Assembly (NCBI RefSeq): GCF_000403645.1 | Contig: NC_021313.1 | Coordinates: 992,001-1,056,000 of the forward strand | DNA from: Salinarchaeum sp. Harcht-Bsk1 | Lineage (GTDB): Archaea; Halobacteriota; Halobacteria; Halobacteriales; Salinarchaeaceae | Direction of reading: 5' to 3' | Length of the DNA stretch: 64,000 nucleotides | Part shown: positions 25,211 to 33,399 of the stretch, one piece after another | Numbering within the stretch: position 1 is the stretch's first letter | Layout of the letters: the number at the start of each line of letters is the position of its first letter | The notes under the pieces: generated by a model | Told to the model about the DNA's origin: nothing | What the model saw: only the letters and a program-made list of their open reading frames with translations | Database searches by the model: none | Made by a program: the position numbers and the translations under genes

Positions 25211-26962
25211 ATGAACCGCGACCGGATCCGCCGGGAGATCCAGGCGAATCCCTGGCTCACCGGCGTGCTGGTTCTGGCCGCCGTTCTCCTGTACTTCGGC
25301 ATCTGGCGGATCGCGCCCTACCAGATGATCCCCGACGAGGTCGCGGCGACGACCCAGCCGCTGACGATCGCCCGGGAGCCCTACGGGATGACGGAGTTCA
25401 AGAAGGGCGGGAACCTCCACATCTGGCTGCTCGCGCTCGCCTACGTCGTCGTCATGCTGCCCGTCGGCGCCTACTGGTTCGCGACCGGGCAGATCCAGGC
25501 CGTGCTCGACGAGGCCAATCGCGTCTCGCAGTACACCGACGGCGGCCAGTGGGCCGAGGCGAACCAGCAGCTCCTCGAGACCTACCACCTGCTCGTGCGG
25601 ACGGGGCGTCTCGTCTCCGCGACTGCGGGGCTGCTGACGGTGCTGGGCGTCGCCCTCCTCGCCCGCAGGCTCGGCGGGAAACCGGCTGGCGTCATCGCCG
25701 GGACGACGCTGTCGGTGAGTCTCGGCTTCGTGCTCACGGCGAAGTACGCCACCGAGGACGTCGTCGTCGCGTGCTTCGCCGTCTGGACGTTCCTGCTGCT
25801 CGTCTGGCACCACGACACCGGCGAGGACCGTTACCTGCTCTACGGCGCCGCCGCGACGGGCCTCGCCATCTCGACGAAGGCCACCGCGGGCGTGCTCGTG
25901 TTCGTCGTCGCGATCCTCGCCTTCCGCCGGTACGAGCCTGCCGAACTCCTCTCAGCCGACGCGATCCGCGATCTCGTCCGCTACCCCGTGGCGGCGATCG
26001 CGACGTACGTGGCGACGACACCGTCGTTGCTCGTCCACCCCGGCCGCTACGTCGACGAGATCGCGCGTTACTTCACGGTGAAATCCGGCGGCGCAACCTT
26101 CTACGCCGCCAACGAGCCGGGGTGGATCGCCCACCTCGGCCACCTCGTCACCGCACTCGGCGTGCCGCTGCTCGCCCTGGTGATCCTCGCGACGATTGGC
26201 GTGGCGGTGCTCGCCGTGACGGATCGGGTGAGCCGATTCACCCTCTACCCCCTGGGTTTCGCGGTCGCGTTCTTCCTGGTCGACTCGTTCACCTCCAGTA
26301 CGCAGTACAACCGGATCCTGTTGATCGTCCCGCTGCTCGCAGTGTTCGTCGGACTGGTCGGCGCCTGGGCGATCGACGCCGAGCGACCCCGCGAGTTCCA
26401 CACGGTCGCCCGCGCAGCCCTCGCGATCGTCCTCCTGCTCTCGCTGTTCTACACCGCCAGCGGCGCGATGGTCTGGAGCACGTCCCGCGGTGAGGCCACC
26501 GAATGGCTCGACGGGAACCTGGAAGACGGGGCGGAGGTCACCGTCCTCACGAAGCCGGTGTACCTGCCCGCCTTCCCCGAGACTGTGAACGTCACCCGCG
26601 CGTCCGTCGACCCGCTCTACGACAGGCACACCGACGCCCGGAAGGAGCGCGTCCTCGAGCGGGTGCGCTGTCACGAGACGGACTACCTCGTGCTCTCGAG
26701 TTTCCACTACGAGCGCTACGTCGAGGACCCGGTGATCTCGCCGAACCGCACGGCCTTCTTCGACTCGCTGCTCGCGGGCGAGGAAGGCTACCGGGTCGTC
26801 GCGGAGTTCGGCCCGTCCGATCCGAACCTCCAGCGCGACGCCGAGGCGAACTTCGAGCGCGCGCTTCGGCTGGAGCCGCCCTCGCGGAACACCAACAACC
26901 CGCGGATTATCGTGATGGAGCCGACGGTGCCGGAAGGTGAGGGCGCGAACTGCGGAGACTGA
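25211..26962 (+). CDS. GT-C family glycosyltransferase (GT39/PMT-like), membrane
   Basis: This 583-residue polytopic protein has about eleven membrane helices. The first extracytoplasmic loop has the acidic motif YQMIPDEVAATT, the site that binds metal or substrate in GT-C enzymes using polyprenyl-phosphate sugars. A soluble C-terminal domain of about 130 residues follows the last helix. It would add a sugar from dolichyl-phosphate sugar outside the cell, to lipid-linked glycan or protein. It lies at the start of the glycan locus, downstream of the UDP-GlcNAc genes. The donor and acceptor cannot be told from sequence. Confidence 0.8.
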   Translation: MNRDRIRREIQANPWLTGVLVLAAVLLYFGIWRIAPYQMIPDEVAATTQPLTIAREPYGMTEFKKGGNLHIWLLALAYVVVMLPVGAYWFATGQIQAVLDEANRVSQYTDGGQWAEANQQLLETYHLLVRTGRLVSATAGLLTVLGVALLARRLGGKPAGVIAGTTLSVSLGFVLTAKYATEDVVVACFAVWTFLLLVWHHDTGEDRYLLYGAAATGLAISTKATAGVLVFVVAILAFRRYEPAELLSADAIRDLVRYPVAAIATYVATTPSLLVHPGRYVDEIARYFTVKSGGATFYAANEPGWIAHLGHLVTALGVPLLALVILATIGVAVLAVTDRVSRFTLYPLGFAVAFFLVDSFTSSTQYNRILLIVPLLAVFVGLVGAWAIDAERPREFHTVARAALAIVLLLSLFYTASGAMVWSTSRGEATEWLDGNLEDGAEVTVLTKPVYLPAFPETVNVTRASVDPLYDRHTDARKERVLERVRCHETDYLVLSSFHYERYVEDPVISPNRTAFFDSLLAGEEGYRVVAEFGPSDPNLQRDAEANFERALRLEPPSRNTNNPRIIVMEPTVPEGEGANCGD

Positions 26963-27030
26963 TGCCGCGAGCTTCCTCGGACTGCAGGCGAACGTCCGAG
27001 CGGTATCGCGATACTGAGACCACTCTCCAC

Positions 27031-27149
27031 CTGGCGGACTGAAAGGGCGAGGCCCGTCTCGCCCACGCTCAGCCGGCCCTATCCGAATGAGCGAAGCGAA
27101 TGAGGATATCTGGCTGAGCGTGGGCGTGCGGGTCGAGGGCTTTCGAGGC
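27031..27149 (+). repeat. Dispersed palindromic element, copy A
   Basis: The left end reads GGCGGACTGAAAGGGCGAGG; the right end reads GAGGGCTTTCGAGG. Between them is a perfect 15-bp stem (27060-27074 with 27112-27126) enclosing a core of the type CCTATCCGA ... GAGGATAT (27078-27109). Copies B and C share the ends, and copy C shares the core, but the stem sequence differs in each. It fills the gap between the GT-C gene and a leftward sulfatase-like gene. Confidence 0.8.
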
Positions 27150-27190
27150 AGTTGCTGCGCTGCGAGGTCCTCCGCGACGTCGACACGTGC

Positions 27191-28495
27191 TTACTTGTAC
27201 CCGAGATCCTCGAGCAAGCCGTCGATCTCCAGCCGTTCGCCCTCGGTGAGTTCCCGGTCGGGGAACCGAGCGCGATACTGCTCGATGGCGTCCTCGTCGT
27301 CGATCGGGTACAGCTCCAGGGGATCCTCCTCCAGGTCGTAGAACTCCGGCGACCAGTCGCGGTCCGGATAGACCACGAGCTTCTTGCCGTCGGCACGCAG
27401 CCCGCGGGCCCAACTCTCCCGTTTGAGGAGCGAGGCACCGCAGGCACGCATGTAGGCGTCGCGATCCGTGACGCGCTCGGGCGACAGCAGCGATTCGCCG
27501 TCGATCGACTCGGTGCCTTCCTCAGTAGCCGATCGATCGTCGCCGTCGAGCAGGTCGAGCAGCGTCGGAAAAACGTCGACCTGCCGGACCTGCGCGTCGA
27601 CCTCGGCCTCGGGAATCCCCGGCCCCGACAGTACGAAAGGCACGTTCGCGACGGGGTCGGCGACGTTCTCGCCGTGGCGGTCGTCGAGGAAGCGATCCGG
27701 AACGGAACGCGGCCACCGCTCCGCGACGAACCGGTCGATCCGGCGCTCGATCGGGCGGGTGTCGAGGCCGAGGTAGTACCGCAGGCCGGTGCGAGCGTAC
27801 TTCCCGAGCTTGTGAACGGGATTGTGGATCCAGGTAATGGCCTCGCCGTGGTCGCCGTGCAGCGCGATCACCGTATCATCCGGCAGTCGGTCGCAGACGC
27901 GCTCCAGCGATCGGTCCAGCGCCGACAGCGTGCGGGCGTAGGGCGTCTCGCCGTACTGCGGGTCGTCGAAGTCGGGCGGGACCTCGATCGGCTTGTGGAT
28001 GGCCCACAGGTGGAGGTAGCAGAAGAACGGATCGTCAGCGTCGGACTCGGCGAGGGACTCGATCGCATCGGCGGCTTCGGCCTCCCACTCTTCGGTCAGC
28101 TTCTCGGTCCGATCGCGGTAGTGATACTCGTCGAAGCCGCGATCGAGCCCGGTGTCCTCGACGAGGGGGCCGGTGACCATCGCGGTCGTCTCGTAGCCCG
28201 CCTCCGAGAATCGCTCGGCGAGGGTGTCGACGTCCTCGCGAAGGCGGCCCTCGTCCAGCGAGTGGATGCCGTTGCCCTCGGAGTAGCGACCGGTCATGAA
28301 GCTCGCGACCGCGGGGGTGGTCGTGGTCGCAGTCGCGAACGTCGACGGGTAGCTGGCACCGCGCTCGACGAGCGAATCGATGAAAGGGGTGTCCGCGTGG
28401 TCGGTGCCCACGAAGTCCGAGCGGAGGCAGTCGACGCAGACGAAGAGGACGTTCGGACGCTCAGCTGGCGGATCCTCGGATCCGCCGTTGCTCAT
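27191..28495 (-). CDS. Sulfatase-like alkaline-phosphatase-superfamily protein 1
   Basis: This 434-residue protein has the sulfatase fold: the first metal strand NVLFVCVDCLRSD (residues 15-27), the nucleophile region TTTTPAVASFMTGR (57-70) and the metal motif LHGDHGEA near the middle. The formylglycine Cys of classical sulfatases is absent; Thr59 occupies that place (Thr-x-Pro), as in phospho-transfer members of the superfamily. No signal peptide or membrane helix is seen, so it is probably cytoplasmic. The C-terminus ends LLEDLGYK. It starts 4 bases after the next sulfatase-like gene (28500-29648), forming a two-gene operon. The substrate, sulfate or phosphate on glycan intermediates, is unknown. 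Confidence 0.85.
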   Translation of the reverse strand: MSNGGSEDPPAERPNVLFVCVDCLRSDFVGTDHADTPFIDSLVERGASYPSTFATATTTTPAVASFMTGRYSEGNGIHSLDEGRLREDVDTLAERFSEAGYETTAMVTGPLVEDTGLDRGFDEYHYRDRTEKLTEEWEAEAADAIESLAESDADDPFFCYLHLWAIHKPIEVPPDFDDPQYGETPYARTLSALDRSLERVCDRLPDDTVIALHGDHGEAITWIHNPVHKLGKYARTGLRYYLGLDTRPIERRIDRFVAERWPRSVPDRFLDDRHGENVADPVANVPFVLSGPGIPEAEVDAQVRQVDVFPTLLDLLDGDDRSATEEGTESIDGESLLSPERVTDRDAYMRACGASLLKRESWARGLRADGKKLVVYPDRDWSPEFYDLEEDPLELYPIDDEDAIEQYRARFPDRELTEGERLEIDGLLEDLGYK

Positions 28496-28499
28496 CTCC

Positions 28500-29648
28500 T
28501 CACCCGGCATCCTTGTAGCCGAGTTCCTGCAGGCGCTGCTCGACCGATTCGTCCACGTCGGCGCGGCCGACCGACGCTTCCTCGCCGCCCTCCTCGAAGG
28601 AGACGTCCGCGTCCGCGGCGATCAGCGTCGACTCCCGATCGCGGATCGCGACGGTCGCATCCTCGTGCCACGGGGCGACCGTCACGGCCTTTTCGGTGCC
28701 AGACTCCCGGAGGTCGTGCCCCGGCCACTCCGCGGGGGGTTCGACGCCGGCGGCGCTCGCGAGCGTCGGCCCGACGTCGAGCAGGCTCGCCCGATCCGCG
28801 GCGACGTCGACCCCGTCGATCGCCAGCGGGACCTGGACGATCGGATCCGGGACGCGCCGGCGGTACCCCTGGTGGTAGTAGTAGCCCTCCTCGCCGAGTT
28901 CGTCGCCGTGGTCTGAGGTGAACGCGAAGATCGGATCCTCGGCGTCGATCTCCTCGTAGAGGCGCTCGACGCGCTCGTCGGTTTGGGCGAGGGCGTCGCG
29001 GTACGTGTCGACGAGTTCCTCGTGCTCGGCGTCGGTCAACTCGGGATCGGGGAGGAGCGAGTCGCGGCCGCTCGCTTCGGCCTTCCGATCGAGTTCGGTC
29101 GGGAGCGCATCGTCGCCGCGGCCGTAGGGGCGGTGGCTCTCCATCAGGTGGACCCAGAGGAAGCGCGGGCCCTCGGCGTCGTTGAAGTGCTCGATTGCGT
29201 GGTCGACCACGTCGTCGTCCGGCGGGAGGCCGGAGAGGACCGCCTCCATCGGGAAGAGACGGTGGTAGACCGCCCGGACGACCTCGAACTGGCCGAGGTA
29301 CTCACGCAGGGAACTCCGGCGGTTCTCGACGGCGTTCCCGCCGCCGTCCATGAAGTTCTCGTAGTGGTCGAAGCCTGCGTCGAAGTCGAACGCGGGGTCA
29401 GCCTGCGCGCTGGCAGCGACGCCGAGGCAGGTGTACCCCGCGTCGTCGAAGACCTCCGCGATCGTCGGCGAGACGGCCTTGGACTGGATCGAACCAGTGA
29501 GGCGCGCGGAGTGAAGCCCGCCGAGACTCGGCCGGGTGTAGTGGCCGGCGGTGATGCCGAGCATCGGATCCAGCGAGTCGACGAACGCCATCTCTTCCGC
29601 GAAATCGTAGCGGACGGAGTCGGCCGTGACGAGGACGACGTCTCTCAT
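28500..29648 (-). CDS. Sulfatase-like alkaline-phosphatase-superfamily protein 2
   Basis: This 382-residue protein starts on the first metal strand MRDVVLVTADSVRYD. The nucleophile region is HYTRPSLGGLHSARLTG with Thr38 in Thr-x-Pro; FAFTSDHGDELGEEG carries the later metal ligands. There is no formylglycine Cys and no signal peptide. The tail is VEQRLQELGYKDAG, sharing the RLxxLGY ending of the other superfamily members in this window. It is the first gene of a leftward pair with protein 1. Upstream codons in the open frame look non-homologous, so the Met at 29648 was taken as start. Confidence 0.83.
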   Translation of the reverse strand: MRDVVLVTADSVRYDFAEEMAFVDSLDPMLGITAGHYTRPSLGGLHSARLTGSIQSKAVSPTIAEVFDDAGYTCLGVAASAQADPAFDFDAGFDHYENFMDGGGNAVENRRSSLREYLGQFEVVRAVYHRLFPMEAVLSGLPPDDDVVDHAIEHFNDAEGPRFLWVHLMESHRPYGRGDDALPTELDRKAEASGRDSLLPDPELTDAEHEELVDTYRDALAQTDERVERLYEEIDAEDPIFAFTSDHGDELGEEGYYYHQGYRRRVPDPIVQVPLAIDGVDVAADRASLLDVGPTLASAAGVEPPAEWPGHDLRESGTEKAVTVAPWHEDATVAIRDRESTLIAADADVSFEEGGEEASVGRADVDESVEQRLQELGYKDAG

Positions 29649-29889
29649 GGCCGAGACCCTCCGGCACTTCGCTGTCCGGCGACCCCCAGCGCGTCGGGCG
29701 ACCGCCGGCGTAGATGTGCTCCCGTCATGTCGATGATCGTTGCGGGCGTCGGCGGGTCGGTGCCGACCGTCCCGCATCCGTCGGCTACCCGAGCCTGTGC
29801 GTGCGGGTAGTATCAGGGTTGTGATAGCGCGTCGAGTATCACGGCCGGGTGTCGGCATTTCCGAACGGCGGAGAGGCGACGACAGCCGA

Positions 29890-29952
29890 TTGCCGAACGA
29901 CGATTACGAGTTCCGGAACGACCAGTATGAGTTACCGAACGACCGTCACGAG
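29890..29952 (-). repeat. 21-bp tandem repeat across the stop codon of the DUF2304-GT2 gene
   Basis: Three consecutive 21-base units occupy 29890-29910, 29911-29931 and 29932-29952. On the minus strand each reads CTC-x-GTCGTTC/CC-xAA. The first contains the stop TAA; the same codon is GAA and CAA in the next two. The repeats are in frame with the gene, so the frame would continue for two more units and 17 further codons if the stop were read through. Confidence 0.85.
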
Positions 29953-31002
29953 GATCGTCCGCGTGAGCCCGAGGGCGTACCCGAGCTTCGGCTTCTTCGT
30001 CTCGCCGGCGTCGCGACTACGGATCGTGACGGGGACCTCCTCGATACGGAGCCCGTTCTTGCGGGCCTCGATGATGAGCTCCGGGGCGCTGAAGCGCTCC
30101 TCGGTCAGCGTGAGTTCGTCGAGCCGGGAGCCCCGGATCGCACGATAGCCGTTCGTACAGTCCGTCACGTCGGCCTTCGAGACGAGATTGATGAACCAGG
30201 TGAACGCGCGGATGCCGAACCGGCGCGTCGGGCTGTTACCCGAGTCGTCCTCGCCGAGATACCGGGAGCCGAGGACGTAGTCCGCGCGGTCCTCGAGGAT
30301 CGGCTCGATCAGGGACTCGAGGTCGGCGGCGCGGTGCTGGCCGTCGGCGTCCATCGTCACGACGACGTCGGCGCCGTGTTGCTGGGCGATCGCGAACCCG
30401 GTCTTGAGCGCGCCGCCCTGCCCCTGGTTGATCGGGTGTTCGGTGACGATCGCGTCGGCGTCGGCCGCCGCGGCGCGCGTGTCGTCTTTGGATCCGTCCG
30501 AGACGACGATCGCCTCGACGCGGTGGCCCAGCACGCGCCCGGGCAGCGACTCGACGACGCCGCGGACGCTCTCGGCCTCGTTGTAGGCTGGGATGACGAC
30601 GCCGACGGTCGGCTCGTCGTGCGCCCGACCGTCGACGTTCCGGATCGCGAGCTGTCGGGTGAGTTCGCTGATCGACAGCTGGTTGTTCCGGATCATCGCC
30701 AGCGCGTAGAGCAACAGGAACGCGAAGGCGACGTTCGCCAGCAGGGAGACGACGAGCGATCGGCGCTCGACGTTGAGGACGCCACCGATCGCGCCGAAGA
30801 TGCCAGGGAGCACGCCGACGGTGAGCAGCCCCAGCGAGATCGCGGTCGCGACTGCCAGCTCCGTGCGCGAGAAGTTCGTCCGGTAGCGCTCGAACCCCCA
30901 CGCGAAGACGAGCACTGCGACGGCGACGAGGAAGAGCTGCAGGACGGTGTTGCTCAGCCCGGGCAGGCCGATCGCGAGCGACGAGGGCGTCACTGTAATC
31001 AC
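29932..31002 (-). CDS. DUF2304-GT2 fusion glycosyltransferase
   Basis: This 356-residue fusion has an N-terminal membrane part (about residues 1-120, three to four helices, DUF2304-like, ending near LLYALAMIRNNQLSISELTR). It is followed by a GT-A family 2 domain of the dolichyl-phosphate-mannose-synthase type, with VVIPAYNEAESVRGV, VVSDGSKDDT and the DxD motif VVTMDADGQHRAADL. It would load a hexose onto dolichyl phosphate at the cytoplasmic face, an AglD/AglJ-like role. It is divergent from a deacetylase and flippase-like gene pair. Its stop codon lies within a tandem repeat. Confidence 0.87.
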   Translation of the reverse strand: MITVTPSSLAIGLPGLSNTVLQLFLVAVAVLVFAWGFERYRTNFSRTELAVATAISLGLLTVGVLPGIFGAIGGVLNVERRSLVVSLLANVAFAFLLLYALAMIRNNQLSISELTRQLAIRNVDGRAHDEPTVGVVIPAYNEAESVRGVVESLPGRVLGHRVEAIVVSDGSKDDTRAAAADADAIVTEHPINQGQGGALKTGFAIAQQHGADVVVTMDADGQHRAADLESLIEPILEDRADYVLGSRYLGEDDSGNSPTRRFGIRAFTWFINLVSKADVTDCTNGYRAIRGSRLDELTLTEERFSAPELIIEARKNGLRIEEVPVTIRSRDAGETKKPKLGYALGLTRTILVTVVR

Positions 31003-31144
31003 CTCGAAATCCGAATGGCTGGCGAGTTAGTCATTTCGGAAGCTAACTGCGAGAGAGTGGGGAGCCGATGGCGAGCGGCAGCCCAGCGCCGCACGCCGCG
31101 TCAACAGACCCAAGTACTCGTCAACGAACCCTTCTGGGTAGACG

Positions 31145-32011
31145 ATGACGCGAGGTCGGGCGGCGCTCACGGTCGACCTGGAGACCTTCGAGCAGCTACC
31201 GGCCTACCGCGACGCGAACGGAACGACCGATCGGACCGACGTCGGCCTCGAGGTGCTCGACGACCTCCTCGCACTGCTCGACCGCCACGGCGCCACCTGC
31301 ACGTTCTTCACGGTGGCCAGCATCGCCGAGGACCATTCCGACCTGATCGCCGAGATTGCCGACCGCGGTCACGAAATTGCCTCGCACACCCGCTCGCACC
31401 GGCATCTGCCCGACCTCGCTCCCGACGAGCGCCGGGAAGAGATCACCGAGTCCCGTTCCATCCTCGAACACGCGGCCGGCACCGACGTCTCGGGCTTCCG
31501 GGCGCCCTCTTTTCAGCGAACCGACGATTCCCTCGAACTGCTCGCCGACGCGGGCTACGAGTACGACTCGAGTGTCGTCGCCGCTCGCTCGATCGGGTGG
31601 TACGGCGGCGGGCCGAAGCTCCACGACCCCTGTCCCGCGACGGCCGTCGATCCGGACGCCCCGGCCGACCTCCGCGAACTCCCCGTCTCGGTGATGCCCG
31701 GGCTCCGATTGCCGCTCACCGGCGCCTGGCTCCGCCTGTTCGGGATCCACTACGCGCTCGCCGGCATGATGCTGCAGGCCCGGCAGGGGCGCGCGCCCGT
31801 GCTGTACGTCCATCCCTGGGAACTGGCGGACCTGCCCGACGTCGAGGGCGTCCCGCGGCGGGTGACGGTCCGGACCGGCGACTGGACGTGGCGAGCGCTC
31901 GAGCGGATCCTGCAACAGGACGTCGAGTTCGTCACGGCTCGAACGCTCGCGATGGACGGCGCGGCAAGCGAGTCGCCACCCCAACCCAACGACGTGGAGG
32001 GTCGATCGTGA
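31145..32011 (+). CDS. Polysaccharide deacetylase family protein (NodB fold)
   Basis: This 288-residue carbohydrate esterase-4-like enzyme shows the metal/catalytic motifs: LTVDLETFEQ at the N-terminus, HEIASHTRSHRHLP, then FRAPSFQRTD and late LYVHPWEL. In archaeal glycan loci this type often follows the PEP-CTERM/GT-associated deacetylase layout. Lack of a signal peptide suggests action on a cytoplasmic or inner-face lipid-linked sugar, removing N-acetyl groups. The stop overlaps the GTG of the next membrane protein by four bases, so the pair is translationally coupled. Confidence 0.87.
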   Translation: MTRGRAALTVDLETFEQLPAYRDANGTTDRTDVGLEVLDDLLALLDRHGATCTFFTVASIAEDHSDLIAEIADRGHEIASHTRSHRHLPDLAPDERREEITESRSILEHAAGTDVSGFRAPSFQRTDDSLELLADAGYEYDSSVVAARSIGWYGGGPKLHDPCPATAVDPDAPADLRELPVSVMPGLRLPLTGAWLRLFGIHYALAGMMLQARQGRAPVLYVHPWELADLPDVEGVPRRVTVRTGDWTWRALERILQQDVEFVTARTLAMDGAASESPPQPNDVEGRS

Positions 32012-33039
32012 ACCGGAAGCGCCTGGTGACGGCGGCGAAATTCCTGGTCGGCGTCGCGCTGCTCGGGTGGGTCCTCTCGAGCGTCGACTGGGGCACCCTC
32101 CAGGACGACCTCGCTCGCCTCGACGCGTGGGTGCTGCTCGCCGTCCTCGCCGTCACCGCGCTCGAGTTCGGGACGCGGTTCGCGATGTGGCACGCCCTCC
32201 TGCGGAGCGTCGGCCGGCGCTCGACGCGGACCGTCGCCGAGGTCGATCTCAGCATCAAGTTCATCAATCACGTCGTGCCCTCGAAGGCCGCCGGCCACGC
32301 CGTCGCCCCGCTCGTCCTCCGGCACTTCGCGGATCTTGAGTGGAGCGACGCCGTCGGGATCGCGGGCTCGAACACCGCGCTCTACAGCCTGATATACGGA
32401 CTCACGGCGATCGTCGGGCTCGCGGTCTTCGCACTCGATCTGCCGCTCTGGCTGCTCGTCGGGATCGCCGCATCGACGGGGCTCTATCTCCTCGCCGCAG
32501 TCGCGATCTGGGGGACCGGGTTCGGTGCCGGCAGGCGGTACGGCCAGCGGCTCCTCGCGATCGGCGCATCGGTGCCGCTCGTCGGTTCGGTCGTCGCTCG
32601 CGCGGCCGGCGCGCTCCCCGCGATCGCCGGCCCGGCGCGCGAGACGTTCCAGGTCACCGTCACGAACCCCCGGGGCATCGTCGAGTACGCGCTCGCGATG
32701 GCGGGCACGATCGCAGTCTTCCCCGCGATCAGGGTCGGGCTCCTGCTCGCAGCCTTCGGCGAGCCGTTCGAGCCCGTCGTCCTCCTGCCGATCGCGCTCG
32801 TCACCGCCTACAGCCTGACGATCATGCCGATCACGCCCGGCGGCGTCGGCGTCGCGGAGTTCTCCGCGCTCTACGTGTTCGTCGCGCTCGGCGTGCCCGA
32901 GACGGCGATCGTCTCGGCGATCGTGATCGACCGCTTCCTCGGCGTCTACCTCCCGGCGTTCATCGGCTGGCTCCCGATGATGAACGTGGACTTCGGGAGT
33001 CTGGTGCGCGGCGAGCCGGCAGGCGGGGAAGGGTCGTAG
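32008..33039 (+). CDS. LPG-synthase-TM/UPF0104 family membrane protein (possible lipid-glycan flippase)
   Basis: This 343-residue protein has about eight helices and matches the lysylphosphatidylglycerol synthase transmembrane family (UPF0104), including the hallmark MPITPGGVGVAEFSALYVF near residues 272-290. The same domain forms the C-terminal half of the Haloferax glycosyltransferase AglD, so a role in moving or handling dolichyl-linked sugars is likely. GTG 32008 overlaps the deacetylase stop (GTGA). The transport function is an inference; no member in archaea is settled as a flippase from sequence alone. Confidence 0.82.
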   Translation: MNRKRLVTAAKFLVGVALLGWVLSSVDWGTLQDDLARLDAWVLLAVLAVTALEFGTRFAMWHALLRSVGRRSTRTVAEVDLSIKFINHVVPSKAAGHAVAPLVLRHFADLEWSDAVGIAGSNTALYSLIYGLTAIVGLAVFALDLPLWLLVGIAASTGLYLLAAVAIWGTGFGAGRRYGQRLLAIGASVPLVGSVVARAAGALPAIAGPARETFQVTVTNPRGIVEYALAMAGTIAVFPAIRVGLLLAAFGEPFEPVVLLPIALVTAYSLTIMPITPGGVGVAEFSALYVFVALGVPETAIVSAIVIDRFLGVYLPAFIGWLPMMNVDFGSLVRGEPAGGEGS

Positions 33040-33137
33040 CTCGGGCGAGGGACCACCGTGCTGATGCTGGCGTTACATTCCACGATTATCAGCACCCGAG
33101 GGATCCACGTTCCAGTAGCGGCTTCTCGAACCACGCT

Positions 33138-33309
33138 CCTGGCGGACTGAAAGGGCGAGGCCGGCTCCGGGAAGCCCGACGAAGTAAGGACCGGAGGGAG
33201 CGGAGCGACCGAGGACCGCAACGAGTCGCGCGAGTCACGCGAGCGAAGCGAGTGTGACGTCGTCGGAGCTTGCTCCGACGGAAGCGGAGCCGGCCGAGGG
33301 CTTTCGGCG
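33138..33309 (+). repeat. Dispersed palindromic element, copy B
   Basis: The left end GGCGGACTGAAAGGGCGAGG (33141-33160) is identical to copy A, and the right end is CCGAGGGCTTTCG. An 11-bp stem pairs 33159-33169 with 33285-33295; a separate perfect 9-bp hairpin with a TT loop lies at 33261-33280. The core is longer than in copies A and C and rich in GAGCGAAGCGAG-type strings. The remainder of the 33040-33399 gap has no gene that I can support. Confidence 0.78.
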
Positions 33310-33399
33310 TCCTTGCAAGCGCTGATGCGGCTCCGATCTCGGGTGCTGATCAATTCGGAAGCGAAACGGTATTTCGGCGGGACCCGAAACCGGCAGGCA

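Noticed and set aside
29740-33039. An 1099-residue + strand frame running into the UPF0104 gene
   Set aside because: Its first two thirds are antisense or out of frame to the GT2 and deacetylase genes. The true gene begins at GTG 32008.
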